A program made the translations under genes and the position numbers. DNA of 64,000 nucleotides from Alphaproteobacteria bacterium (GTDB taxonomy: Bacteria > Pseudomonadota > Alphaproteobacteria > Sphingomonadales > Sphingomonadaceae): the NCBI GenBank assembly GCA_019232625.1, contig JAFANP010000034.1, positions 60,870 to 124,869 on the forward strand, given 5' to 3'. Below are positions 8,522-16,146 of the stretch, piece after piece. A model generated the notes under the pieces. That model was not told the DNA's origin, did not search any database, and saw nothing but the letters and a program-made list of their open reading frames with translations. How positions within the stretch are numbered: the first letter of the stretch is position 1; every line of letters starts with the position of its first letter.

Positions 8522-8633
8522 CGGCTTTTCTCCCTGGTTGCTAACACAGGATAAGCCCTGCCGCGGCGGCTTGTTCCCTACAGATGCACCCGTTTCGGCG
8601 GCGAATCGTCGCCGCGGCGGAAGCGGGCGGAGC

Positions 8634-9029
8634 TCAGGCCGGCACGGCCGGGTCGCGCGCACGGTCGGCATAAAGGAGGCCGCCGAGCACCGCCGCGACG
8701 AGGATGAGGGCCGGAACGTCGCCGAGCAGATGGCCGGAATGGACCGGGCTGCCGGCCGACTGCACCGCCATCACCGCCGCGTGGACCAGGCTGGACCAGA
8801 TCGTGAAGAGGATCAGCGAGCGGTGGGCGAGCGGATCGCGGGCGGCGAGGATGAGGAAGACGCCCAGCGTCGCATAGACGCCGACGATCATCATGAAATA
8901 TTGGGAATCGGCCGGCGGGCCGGCATGCCAGGCCCATCCCGAGGGCCAGAAGACGGCGAGCGGATAGACGAGGCAGAAGACGGCGCCGAACAGGACGAGC
9001 GCGATCTGCAGCAGCTTGTGCGACGACAT
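8634..9029 (-). CDS. Four-helix small membrane protein (DUF6632-like)
   Basis: 131-residue protein with four hydrophobic segments: QIALVLFGAVFCLVYPLAVF, FMMIVGVYATLGVFLILAA, LILFTIWSSLVHAAVMAVQS and LGDVPALILVAAVLGGLLY. The pattern, including SLVHAAVM and HSGHLLGD, resembles the uncharacterized DUF6632 family. It lies 112 bases upstream of the peptide operon on the same strand, but the gap suggests separate transcription. Function unknown. Confidence 0.72.
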   Translation of the reverse strand: MSSHKLLQIALVLFGAVFCLVYPLAVFWPSGWAWHAGPPADSQYFMMIVGVYATLGVFLILAARDPLAHRSLILFTIWSSLVHAAVMAVQSAGSPVHSGHLLGDVPALILVAAVLGGLLYADRARDPAVPA

Positions 9030-9125
9030 GGCGGCCCCCTTCTGTCCCGATGGGAGGGGGAAGGCTAAGCCATGACGGCGGCGTAATCAAACCGCCGCCG
9101 CCATAGCCTTTGCCGGCCGTCCCCC

Positions 9126-9383
9126 TCAGCCGCAGATGACGCGGTGCGCGGCGTCGCCCGCCTTGATGATGAGGTCGATCACCGGGCGCAGCAGCGCGGG
9201 CAGGAACTTCTTGAGGAACTGGAGCACTGCCTTGATGCTCTCCCAGTTGCTGCAGAAGAAGGCCTTCGGGTCGAGACCCTCCGCCTGGATCGCGGCCTCC
9301 GAGACGGAGGTGTCCTCCGACATCAGGGCCTCGGCCACCGCCTGCCGCGCGCGCTCGTCGTAATTGTCGTTGTTCGTTGCCAT
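9126..9383 (-). CDS. Small peptide with a cationic hydrophobic C-terminal helix
   Basis: 85-residue protein. The N-terminal ~40 residues are polar and acidic (MATNNDNYDERARQAVAEAL...). The C-terminal half is a hydrophobic/cationic run (SIKAVLQFLKKFLPALLRPV...) bracketed by Cys44 and Cys84, ending ICG. A very good AGGAGGAAG ribosome site sits 5 bases before ATG 9383. The leader-like front and amphipathic tail recall bacteriocin or modified-peptide precursors, but no family was recognized and no transporter is adjacent. Real gene likely; function unknown. Confidence 0.6.
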   Translation of the reverse strand: MATNNDNYDERARQAVAEALMSEDTSVSEAAIQAEGLDPKAFFCSNWESIKAVLQFLKKFLPALLRPVIDLIIKAGDAAHRVICG

Positions 9384-9491
9384 GGGACTTCCTCCTCGAG
9401 GCGGCGTGGCTCGCCGCCGGAGGAGCCAGTCTAGGCCGCGGGCGCCGGGCCGGCCGTGACCGCCGTCACGGCGCCGCCGCGATGCGCGCGC

Positions 9492-10064
9492 TCAGTCGGG
9501 CCGCGCGCAGCCGCGCCGCCGCTCGCCCCCCACGAGAAGCTCGGCGGCGAAGGAATAGCTCCTGTCGGACATGCCGTCCGAGCAACCCGGCTCGGGGCGG
9601 AGGCGCAGGACGAAAGGCCGGCCGCGCAGGGCTCCGGCCCAGGCGCCCGCGCCGCCCGGGCCGGCGGCGTAAAGCGTCCACACCCGCTCCCCAGTCGGGT
9701 CTTCCGGGGTGGAATAGGTGACGCACCGCCCCTCGATCGCCGCGCTCCAGAAGGGCTCCGTGCCGGTCGCCCGAAGCGCCGCGAGATCGAGGCGGCGGCC
9801 GTCCTGCGACCGGCAGGGGCTGGAGGGTGCGGGGGAAGCGGCGGGGGCGGCGCGCGGCCCAGCCTTGGCCTGCGGCTGCGGCTGAACCTGCGCCCGCGCC
9901 GGAGCCGGGCGGGCGAGTGCCGGGGCCGCGGCCTTCGCGGGCGCCGAAGCGGCGGGGTTGCCGCGCTCCGCCGAGCCGCCGCCGCCGTCGCAGGCGGCGA
10001 GCGCGACGGTGAGCGCGGCCAGCGCCGCGGGCCGGAAGGGCGCCGGAAGGTTTGAAAGGTTCAT
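9492..10064 (-). CDS. Lipoprotein with COG3650-like domain
   Basis: 190-residue predicted lipoprotein. The signal peptide ends in a lipobox (ALAAC, Cys about 25), followed by a Gly then Ala/Pro-rich linker to about residue 80. The globular part begins CRSQDGRRLDLAALRATGTEPFWSAAI..., where GTEPFW and VTYSTPED resemble the COG3650 group of uncharacterized envelope proteins. Four later cysteines may pair (CRSQ, GRCVTY, PGCSDG, RGCARPD). Expected to sit in the periplasm. Function unknown. Confidence 0.7.
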   Translation of the reverse strand: MNLSNLPAPFRPAALAALTVALAACDGGGGSAERGNPAASAPAKAAAPALARPAPARAQVQPQPQAKAGPRAAPAASPAPSSPCRSQDGRRLDLAALRATGTEPFWSAAIEGRCVTYSTPEDPTGERVWTLYAAGPGGAGAWAGALRGRPFVLRLRPEPGCSDGMSDRSYSFAAELLVGGERRRGCARPD

Positions 10065-10177
10065 AAGGTCCCGCTCCCGTCGAAAGGAAAATGGCGCCGG
10101 CCGAACCGTCGCGCCGATCGCCGCGGCGTAGCGGACGATGGCGATGGAGCGTCGAGCATCGAGGCTTCGCCTCGCTT

Positions 10178-10267
10178 CGTCATGCCGGACCCGATCCGGG
10201 ATCGACCTTTTCCTTCCGGTCCGGACGCCCCGAGGAAGGGGGATCCCGAACCAAGCCCCGGATGACG
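10178..10267. repeat. REP-like imperfect palindrome
   Basis: Intergenic inverted repeat: CGTCATGCCGGACCCGATCC on the left arm, and GATCCCGAACC...CCCCGGATGACG on the right. It has the same layout as the element at 15714-15798. Short GTCATGCCGG...CCGGGATGAC-type palindromes are common in alphaproteobacterial intergenic regions. It lies in the 239-base gap between the divergent lipoprotein and cyclophilin genes; I see nothing else there. Confidence 0.7.
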
Positions 10268-10303
10268 ATTCAATCCGGGCGCCGGATGCTCTAGGCTGGC
10301 GCG

Positions 10304-10945
10304 ATGATCCGCGCCCCGCTCTGCCTCGTCCTCGTCGCGCTCGCCGGCTGCGGCCCGAGCGCGCCCTCCGGCGACCGCGCCGCGAGCGAGGCGCCGACGC
10401 GCGCCTTCGACCCGCCGGTGCCGCGCGACCTTCCCGACACGGTGCGCGTCAGGATCGAGACCGAGGCGGGGGCGATCGTCGTCGCGCTCGACCATCGCCG
10501 CGCCCCCGTCACCACCACCAACTTCGTCCGCTACGCCGACGACCATCGCTTCGACGGCACCTATTTCTACCGCGCGGCGCGCAATCCCTACGCTCCCCGA
10601 CAGGGCTTCATCCAGGGCGGCATCGCCCACAGCGCCCGTCGGCTGCTGCCGCCGATCCGGCTCGAGCCGACGACCGAGACCGGCCTCAGGCACCGCGACG
10701 GCACGATCTCGATGGCCCATTCCACCCCCGACACGGCGATGGGCGACTTCGTCCTCTGCCTCGGCGACCAGCCCGGGCTCGACGCCCATCCCGAGAAGAA
10801 GGACCGCGGCTATGCCGCCTTCGGCCGGGTCGTCGAAGGGATGGAGGTCGCGCGCCGCATCTTCGCCTCGCCGGCGGCGCACCATGACGGAAGCGACCGG
10901 ATCGCGCCGCCGGTCAGGATCGTCAGGGTGAGCCGCGCGGGCTAG
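10304..10945 (+). CDS. Cyclophilin-type peptidyl-prolyl isomerase, lipoprotein
   Basis: 213-residue predicted periplasmic lipoprotein (lipobox ALAGC, Cys about 16). The cyclophilin domain begins near residue 47 (VRVRIETEAGAIVVALDHRRAPVT) and keeps TTNFVRYADDHRFDGTYFYR and GYAAFGRVVEGMEVARRI. The usual catalytic F-H-R and QGG motifs appear as FDGTYFYR and FIQGG. It should assist proline isomerization in envelope protein folding. A shortened cyclophilin of this kind is common in sphingomonads. Confidence 0.88.
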   Translation: MIRAPLCLVLVALAGCGPSAPSGDRAASEAPTRAFDPPVPRDLPDTVRVRIETEAGAIVVALDHRRAPVTTTNFVRYADDHRFDGTYFYRAARNPYAPRQGFIQGGIAHSARRLLPPIRLEPTTETGLRHRDGTISMAHSTPDTAMGDFVLCLGDQPGLDAHPEKKDRGYAAFGRVVEGMEVARRIFASPAAHHDGSDRIAPPVRIVRVSRAG

Positions 10946-11392
10946 GCGGGCCGCCGGCCGAGCCGCGTCGCCTGCCGCCCGGCGAGCGCCTGGCGGGCGC
11001 GCGGAAGGTTCGATTGGACCGGAAAGTCCGGCTTCCATAGAAAGATAAAAATCCTTCCCTTTCGAACCTTCCGGCGGGCCCTTGCGCGCCGCCGCCGCGC
11101 GGGCCCGGCGCGTCTGCTTGGCAAAGGTGGCGGCGGCGCAGCAGGCGCGGAAGAAGCCGCCGCCGTCCGGGCGGTGGCGCAGGCGCGCGGCCGATTGCCC
11201 GGTCATTCCGACCATGGCGGCGGCCCGGTCGCTTCGGCCCGTCGCCGCGAGGGCCGCGACGAACCGCCGCTGCCGCGCCTCGGTCCAGCCGTCCCGCCGC
11301 GCCCGCAGCCGCACCGGAGTGAAGTGGAGCCGGGAGGCGGGATCGCGGGTCGCCGCCTCAAGCCGACTCAGCATGTTCGCTATCTGTTCCAT
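10946..11392 (-). CDS. HTH-like sphingomonad protein; C-terminal end unclear
   Basis: The first ~150 codons look genuine: LHFTPVRLRARRDGWTEARQ, then RRFVAALAATGRSDRAAAMVGMTGQSAARLR, a helix-turn-helix arrangement seen in short sphingomonad proteins. The frame has no stop until 10061, so it would read antisense through the whole cyclophilin gene; that extension is very likely spurious. Either a frameshift has removed the normal stop or the last codons are degraded. An alternative frame does stop at 10942. The right boundary given here is the coding-looking limit, not a visible stop. Start ATG 11392. Confidence 0.4.
11003..11072. repeat. Perfect 11-base inverted repeat with inner stem
   Basis: GGAAGGTTCGA at 11003-11013 is matched by TCGAACCTTCC at 11062-11072. 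Inside the 48-base loop lies a second stem (GGACCGGAAAGTCCGG). It falls within the C-terminal part of the HTH-like reading frame, where it would encode a YLSMEAGLSGPIEP-like string. Could be a mobile palindromic repeat or a terminator for the flanking genes. Confidence 0.6.
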
Positions 11393-11436
11393 ATCCCACC
11401 TAAAGCAGGAGAAATCCTATCGTGCAAGAGGGCGCG

Positions 11437-12051
11437 TCAGAACAGCCACGCCCGCGCCTCGCTCGAGACGAGCGGCTCGAGCTCGTCGAGGCGGCGCAGC
11501 CGGCGCGGGCGCCACAGCCGGACGAAGCCGTAGGCGAACATGCCTCCGACGCCGAGCGTGACCGCCGGCAGGAGGAGCAGGAAGGGGAGCGGGTAGCCGT
11601 CGCGGACGCCGACGAAGCTGCCCCACAGGCCGCAGGCGACGAAGGGGAGGAAGATGCCGGGGTTGAACAGAGCGTCGCCCCAGCCGATTCCGGCCTCGAT
11701 CGCCCCGACGCCGCGGCGCGCGGCGACGGCCGAGGCGAGGGCGCGGGCGAGGACGGGATAACCGGGCTCCGGCTCGCGGGCGGCGACGCGCAGGAGGAGC
11801 GGGCGCGCCGAGCGGTGGGTCCACACCCGCATGTCGTAGAAGCGGCCGCCCATCCGGCTGGTCTGGTAGCCGAAGCGGAGCCGGTCGATCGCGTCGAAGG
11901 GGATGGCGACGCGCCGGCCGTCGCCGCCGGCAAGGACCAAAGCGTCGGGGGCGAGGCCGACGTCGAGGCCGCCGCGAAGGCCGCCCCCGCCGGGGCCCTC
12001 TCCCTCGTCGCCGGAAAGGAGGACGGCGCGGAAGGCGGGCGCGTCGCTCAT
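11437..12051 (-). CDS. Hypothetical membrane-anchored protein
   Basis: 204-residue protein. The first ~130 residues form a soluble domain (GGDGRRVAIPFDAIDRLRFGY..., ...FYDMRVWTHRSARPLLLRVA) that looks PH-like in pattern. Two hydrophobic segments follow near residues 137-180 (FNPGIFLPFVACGLWGSFVG, LPFLLLLPAVTLGVGGMFAY). ATG 12051 is preferred over the long upstream extension, which is antisense to 12148-12444. Function unknown. Confidence 0.65.
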   Translation of the reverse strand: MSDAPAFRAVLLSGDEGEGPGGGGLRGGLDVGLAPDALVLAGGDGRRVAIPFDAIDRLRFGYQTSRMGGRFYDMRVWTHRSARPLLLRVAAREPEPGYPVLARALASAVAARRGVGAIEAGIGWGDALFNPGIFLPFVACGLWGSFVGVRDGYPLPFLLLLPAVTLGVGGMFAYGFVRLWRPRRLRRLDELEPLVSSEARAWLF

Positions 12052-12147
12052 CGCGGCGGGCGGCGGCGGCTTGCGGTCATGATCGTCCCCCCACTTTTCG
12101 GAGTCATGGACGTGCAGCGGCGTCTCCGGCGTCTTAGATCGTTCCCG

Positions 12148-12444
12148 ATGATCCGGAAAGGCGAGTCGGACGGGAGCGAGGGCGAGGCGCGGGCGGCGAC
12201 CCTGGCCCTCCTCGCCGCGCGCGCGGCGGGCGCGACGCTCTGTCCGAGCGAGGTGGCCCGCGCCCTCGCCGCCGCCGCGGGCAAGGCCGACTGGCGCGGC
12301 GAGATGCCGGCGGTGCACGCGGCGGTCGACCGGCTGGCGGCGGAGGGGCTGGTGCGGCTGAGCTGGAAAGGCGCGGCGAAGGCGCGGCGCGAGGGCCCCT
12401 ACCGGATCGGGCGGGGCGTGAGGGCTACCAGTCAGTCACCCTGA
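12148..12444 (+). CDS. DUF3253-like small protein
   Basis: 98-residue protein. GATLCPSEVARALA (about residues 29-42), MPAVHAAVDRLAAEGLVRL and the terminal EGPYRI fit the DUF3253 family, a winged-helix-like domain of unknown role. ATG 12148 chosen because similarity begins shortly after it. The 3' end overlaps the convergent membrane-protein gene by 20 bases. Confidence 0.75.
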   Translation: MIRKGESDGSEGEARAATLALLAARAAGATLCPSEVARALAAAAGKADWRGEMPAVHAAVDRLAAEGLVRLSWKGAAKARREGPYRIGRGVRATSQSP

Positions 12445-12853
12445 AGATCAGGACGAGATATGCCGCCACCACGCAGCCGTCGATGACGGCGTGCACGGCC
12501 ACCGCACCCAAGAGCGTCGGCGGACGGGCGAGGCGGGCGAGGGACGCGGCGCTGCCGCCCGGCCGCTCCTCGGCGCGCCCGATGTCGCCGGCGGCGGCCC
12601 GTATCGCCCGCAAGGTGGCGAGAACCATCATCTCGTGCCCGATCGTGAAGGCGAGGAATCCGATCCCGCCGGCGAGAAGCAGGATCCGGCTGTTGGCGTT
12701 GGTGGCGGTGACGGCGAAGGCGCCCGCCGTGAACGTCGCGACCACGTACATCGCCCAGAGCTGGTTCATCGCCGCGTTCAAGGCGCAATAGAGGGAAACG
12801 ACGTCCTTGACCTGGAAATCCGCCGGGAGAGGAAGCGCGGCCTTCGATCCCAT
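12425..12853 (-). CDS. Hypothetical four-segment membrane protein
   Basis: 142-residue protein with hydrophobic segments at about 29-48 (MNQLWAMYVVATFTAGAFAV), 55-75 (ILLLAGGIGFLAFTIGHEMM) and 115-138 (LGAVAVHAVIDGCVVAAYLVLIF). The His/Glu in IGHEMM recalls a metal-site pattern, but it is not an HExxH motif. ATG 12853 chosen as the nearest start to the conserved-looking region. No family recognized. Confidence 0.6.
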   Translation of the reverse strand: MGSKAALPLPADFQVKDVVSLYCALNAAMNQLWAMYVVATFTAGAFAVTATNANSRILLLAGGIGFLAFTIGHEMMVLATLRAIRAAAGDIGRAEERPGGSAASLARLARPPTLLGAVAVHAVIDGCVVAAYLVLIFRVTDW

Positions 12854-13098
12854 GAGAGGCCCCCTTTCGCGGCGCATTGAACCGCAATTCGCCGGCGGCG
12901 ACAAGCCGAGCGACCCTTCCGGAGACGGTGGGACGGGGCGAGACGTCGTTTCGAGCCCGCGGCCGGCAGCGGGTTTCGCTTTCGACCCGCGAAGGCGGCC
13001 GATCCTATCCGGTCTCCGCAATGGAGCAGGTTCGCCAGGAGCTGCGCGCGCAACGCTGTAGGGTCGCGGCATCGTCCGGCCTCCAGGGGAGAGAGCGC

Positions 13099-13941
13099 TT
13101 GGCAAAGCAAGAGAAAGAGCCGCAGGCGCCGCCGCAAGACGGCGCGGAGACGACCGAGCCCGGTGCCGGCGGCAACGCGGCGACGGATTCCGTGTTGATC
13201 GCCGCAATCGAGCGCCAGAACGCCCAGATCGAGGAACTGGGACGTCTTACCGCGCGGCTGGCGGAGCAACTCGCCGATGCGCGGGCACAGTCCGAAAGGG
13301 ACTCCGCGTTCCTCAGCGCCGTCGACAGCGTGCGGACGGCCTCGAGCGCCATTACGGCGACGGCCGCTCAGCGCATGGCAGCCCCCCAGGTCCAGGGACC
13401 CGCCTATACGACCGCCCCCGAGCAAGACGACCGGTGCGGCGAGGGACCCTGCGAATGCATCGCGCAGAATTGCTGCTGCTTCGAGATCGTCATGACGAGC
13501 GTCCGGGCGCTTGCCATGCAGCCGTTCGAGGTGGAGGATTCCACGGCAAATCCGTGGAGCAAGATGGAACTTCGGATGTTCGCCTACCTGGACGGCGGCA
13601 TCGGGGCTGTGATCCCGAGCATGTTCTCGACCATAGATGTCGACAAGCTCCTTCAGTGGCCGGGCGTGAAGGTAACTATCGAGCGACGAATCGGGATCGT
13701 GTGCCTGCCGAAAGGCAGGACGCGAGTCGTCGGGATCAATCTCGACGTCATCGAGAGTGACGCCGGCGCGCTCGAGCGCCTTACGGGAGGGCGCGACGAA
13801 GAAGGGTCGAATCGGGGGACCATGTTGCTCGACTGCTGCTGCACGACTCCGCAGACGCTGAGCTTCGACGTGCAGTTCACCTCCGGCGGCCAAGGCGGGG
13901 GTGCGATCGAAGCCGAGTTCACGGCGCGCCGGACCTGCTAG
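13099..13941 (+). CDS. Cysteine-rich hypothetical protein with N-terminal coiled coil
   Basis: About 280 residues from TTG 13099, which follows GGGGAGAG; ATG 13021 and 12877 are in-frame alternatives. The N-terminal ~95 residues are polar with a probable coiled coil (LIAAIERQNAQIEELGRLTA). A cysteine cluster CGEGPCECIAQNCCC follows. A beta-rich domain then includes MELRMFAYLDGGIGAVIPSM, VKVTIERRIGIVCLPKG and a second cluster LLDCCCTTP, ending in TARRTC. The paired Cys clusters suggest metal binding or disulfides. No signal peptide or family recognized. Stands alone between divergent and convergent genes. Confidence 0.6.
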   Translation: MAKQEKEPQAPPQDGAETTEPGAGGNAATDSVLIAAIERQNAQIEELGRLTARLAEQLADARAQSERDSAFLSAVDSVRTASSAITATAAQRMAAPQVQGPAYTTAPEQDDRCGEGPCECIAQNCCCFEIVMTSVRALAMQPFEVEDSTANPWSKMELRMFAYLDGGIGAVIPSMFSTIDVDKLLQWPGVKVTIERRIGIVCLPKGRTRVVGINLDVIESDAGALERLTGGRDEEGSNRGTMLLDCCCTTPQTLSFDVQFTSGGQGGGAIEAEFTARRTC

Positions 13942-13972
13942 GCCGCGCCGTGCAGGCGTCCGGGGGGTTCGG

Positions 13973-14458
13973 TCAGGGCCGGCGCTCCATCAGGACGGCT
14001 CGGCCCCATCGCGTGTCGAGGGGGCCGGACACGGCGGTGAAGCCCGCTTTTGCGTAGGCGCGGATGGCGCGCGCATTGTCCGGATGGGGATCGGCGCCGA
14101 TCGCGGGCGCGCCGGCGGCGAAGAGGCGGTCGCCGTGGAGGCGGACGAAGGCGGCGCCGTGGCCGCGGCCGGTCATGTCCGGCTCGCCGATATAGTGATC
14201 CACGCCGCGCGCGCCCGGCGGCAGATGGGCGAAGGGGTGGTCCTCCCAGTCGTGCGGGCTGTAATCCTGGGCGTAGGCGAAGGGGCGGCCCTCGTGCGAG
14301 ACGATCCAGGCGGCGACTCGGGGGTCGGCGAGCGCCTCGGCCGGATCCTCGGCGTCGGGAGGGCCCCACCACCGGGCGACGTGCGGGCGGGCGCGCCACG
14401 AACGCAGCAGCGGGATGTCCTCCGCCGTCGCGGGCCGGAAGGCGTAGCGCCCGCTCAG
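13973..14458 (-). CDS. GNAT acetyltransferase, AAC(6')-like
   Basis: About 161 residues. FRPATAEDIPLLRSW at the N-terminus, ARWWG, DHYIGEPDMTGRGHGAAFVR (acetyl-CoA binding loop, about residues 90-115) and HPDNARAIRAYAKAGF resemble aminoglycoside 6'-N-acetyltransferase-like GNAT proteins; resistance is not implied. Oddly, no ATG, GTG or TTG precedes the conserved region. The only sensible start is CTG at 14458, overlapping the stop of csaA (CTGA). Translational coupling from csaA is inferred. Confidence 0.7.
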   Translation of the reverse strand: MSGRYAFRPATAEDIPLLRSWRARPHVARWWGPPDAEDPAEALADPRVAAWIVSHEGRPFAYAQDYSPHDWEDHPFAHLPPGARGVDHYIGEPDMTGRGHGAAFVRLHGDRLFAAGAPAIGADPHPDNARAIRAYAKAGFTAVSGPLDTRWGRAVLMERRP

Positions 14459-14826
14459 AAGAGGCGGCCGCCGTCCGGCACCGGCGCCGAGGGCTGGACG
14501 AGCACCACCCTGCCCTCGGCGTCGGGGAAGCCGAGCGTCAGCACCTCCGAGCGCATCGGCCCGATCTGGCGCGGCGGGAAGTTGACCACGGCGGCGACCT
14601 GGCGGCCGGGCAGGTCCTCGAGGCGGTAATGCTCGGTGATCTGGGCGGAGGAGCGCTTGCGGCCGATCGCCGGACCGAAGTCGATCTCGAGGATGAAGGC
14701 CGGCTTGCGCGCCTCGGGGAAGGGATGCGCGGCGACGATCGTGCCGACGCGTATGTCGACGGCGAGGAACCGGTCGAAGGCGATTTCGGCCGCGGGCGGG
14801 GCGGAAGGGTCGTGGGTCATGTGCAT
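14455..14826 (-). CDS. csaA: CsaA-like tRNA-binding-fold protein
   Basis: 123-residue OB-fold protein related to CsaA, a homodimeric tRNA-binding/secretion-linked chaperone. FLAVDIRVGTIVAAHPFPEARKPAF, then EIDFG, then YRLEDLPGRQVAAVVNFPPRQIGP, and GFPDAEGRVVLVQPSAPVPDGGR at the end, are all characteristic. ATG 14826 or ATG 14820 could be the start (MHMTHD...). Linked to the downstream GNAT by a CTGA overlap. Confidence 0.88.
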   Translation of the reverse strand: MHMTHDPSAPPAAEIAFDRFLAVDIRVGTIVAAHPFPEARKPAFILEIDFGPAIGRKRSSAQITEHYRLEDLPGRQVAAVVNFPPRQIGPMRSEVLTLGFPDAEGRVVLVQPSAPVPDGGRLF

Positions 14827-15011
14827 GGGCGCGCGATAGCAGGGTGAGCGGCGGCGGAGGAGGGGCGGCGGGCGCCGGCGAACCGCTGCCCGCGTCCGGG
14901 GGGTCGGCGCCGAGGCGCTCGAACGGCGGCAGGACCCGACTCGGCTCGGCCACAGGGGCCGGAGCGGCCTCTACGGGTCGGGAAGCGAAGGGCGGGCCGG
15001 TGTCCGGACGG

Positions 15012-15497
15012 TCAATCCGCCCAGCCGTAAAGGCCGTTCTTGCCGGGACCCCAGCAGGCCCAGATATAGCCGCTGTACGACTGCGTCTGGATGTTCCAGC
15101 CCCAGGGAACGAGGTGCCAGGACTGGCAGACCACGGGGTTGTTCGGCGAGTCCGCGGGCAGGGGTTCCGACGCGTTGTAGCCGGTGGTCGGGTTCCAGCC
15201 GGGCACCGGCACGAGGAGGACGAGATCCTTGGATCCGCCGTTGGCGACGAAGATCTGCTTCGCCGCGGCCGCGTCGCCCTTGCGGAGTGCGTCGACGAAC
15301 TCGGGAAGGTCGGTCATCCGGCTCGCGATCGCGAGGTTCCTGCGCTCGTCCCGCTTCTCGGCGCCGCGGCCCTGTGCGTCGGCCGACGCGCCCGCCGCCG
15401 TGGAGGCGCGACCGCCCTGGTCCTGAGCCTTTGCCGGCAACGTCAAGGCCAGGGTTGAAAGAACGACAGCCATCACGGCGCGACCAGGAAGAGTCAT
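15012..15497 (-). CDS. Exported hypothetical protein
   Basis: 161-residue exported protein with a signal peptide (MTLPGRAVMAVVLSTLALTL.., cleavage after AKA). A polar stretch is followed by a helical segment (LPEFVDALRKGDAAAAKQIF). The C-terminal region is rich in Trp, Gly and Asn (VCQSWHLVPWGWNIQTQSYS, ending GPGKNGLYGWAD) with two cysteines. It may be a surface or binding module. ATG 15497 fits the signal peptide better than the upstream ATG at 15548. Function unknown. Confidence 0.68.
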   Translation of the reverse strand: MTLPGRAVMAVVLSTLALTLPAKAQDQGGRASTAAGASADAQGRGAEKRDERRNLAIASRMTDLPEFVDALRKGDAAAAKQIFVANGGSKDLVLLVPVPGWNPTTGYNASEPLPADSPNNPVVCQSWHLVPWGWNIQTQSYSGYIWACWGPGKNGLYGWAD

Positions 15498-15809
15498 CCG
15501 TCCATCCTTTCGAGTCGATCTGTATCGCCGGCAAATACAGCTTTTCACGACGCAAAGAAATGAGCATCCCGCGGCCCGTGCAGCGCTCGATCTTCAGGTG
15601 TCGCCGCCGCCGTTCATTCTAAGCTCGTCTGAGAGTGATCCTTTTCCTTTGCAAATCAAGAAGAAGAGCCGCCTGCGGCGTCGTTCGCGAAGACGGCTCC
15701 CTGCCCCCCTCAAGTCACGCCGGACTTGATCCGGCATCCACCTTATTGCTTCGGTTCCGCAAGGAAAGTTGGACCCCGGATCAAGTCCGGGGTGACCATC
15801 AGCGCCCGC
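15498..15809. other. Intergenic stretch, no gene seen
   Basis: Gap between the exported protein and the XRE regulator. Apart from the palindromic repeat at 15714-15798 I see no gene, RNA or clear site. Part of it is noticeably AT-richer than its surroundings (15610-15665). Confidence 0.5.
15714..15798. repeat. REP-like palindrome, second copy
   Basis: Left arm TCACGCCGGACTTGATCCGG; right arm CCCCGGATCAAGTCCGGGGT. Near-perfect complementarity (CCGGACTTGATCCGG with CCGGATCAAGTCCGG) around a ~35-base loop. Same family as the element at 10178-10267. Confidence 0.8.
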
Positions 15810-16046
15810 TCAATCCCCTTTCCAGCCGAATACGTCCTCGAGACCCACCCCGAACAGCCGCGCGATGCGGAAGGCGCTCTCGAGGCTGGGGGAATAGCGG
15901 CCCTGCTCCATGGCGATGACCGTCTGGCGGGTGACTCCGATCGCCTCGCCGAGCGCGGCCTGGCTCATCTGCCCATGAAGCTCGCGCAGCTCGTCATAAT
16001 CGCGAACGACGACGGCGATGTGGGCGAGGGACTGGGGCATGCGCAT
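15810..16046 (-). CDS. XRE-family helix-turn-helix regulator
   Basis: 78-residue DNA-binding protein. The HTH is MSQAALGEAIGVTRQTVIAM (about residues 27-46), followed by EQGRYSPSLESAFRIARLFG and LEDVFGW, the layout of short YgzD-like Cro/CI regulators. The full-length start ATG 16046 is kept because DELRELHG before the HTH is the usual first helix; ATG 15968 would remove it. It is divergent from the Fic gene with a 100-base gap and may regulate that gene; this is inference. Confidence 0.8.
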   Translation of the reverse strand: MRMPQSLAHIAVVVRDYDELRELHGQMSQAALGEAIGVTRQTVIAMEQGRYSPSLESAFRIARLFGVGLEDVFGWKGD

Positions 16047-16146
16047 ACGTTGCGCCCGGTTGCACGGGAGTTCAAAGTGACGCGGCCACTTTTCACGAAA
16101 TCAACCTTTTGTTGAAAGTGGAGCCTGCACATTGTAGCTCCGTGCA

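Noticed and set aside
8538..9068. 176-codon plus-strand frame opposite the DUF6632-like gene
   Set aside because: Antisense shadow without recognizable domain; the minus strand encodes four clear membrane segments.
10942..11124. 60-residue minus-strand frame at the HTH gene end
   Set aside because: Very basic, low-complexity translation from the inverted repeat; no start with a ribosome site.
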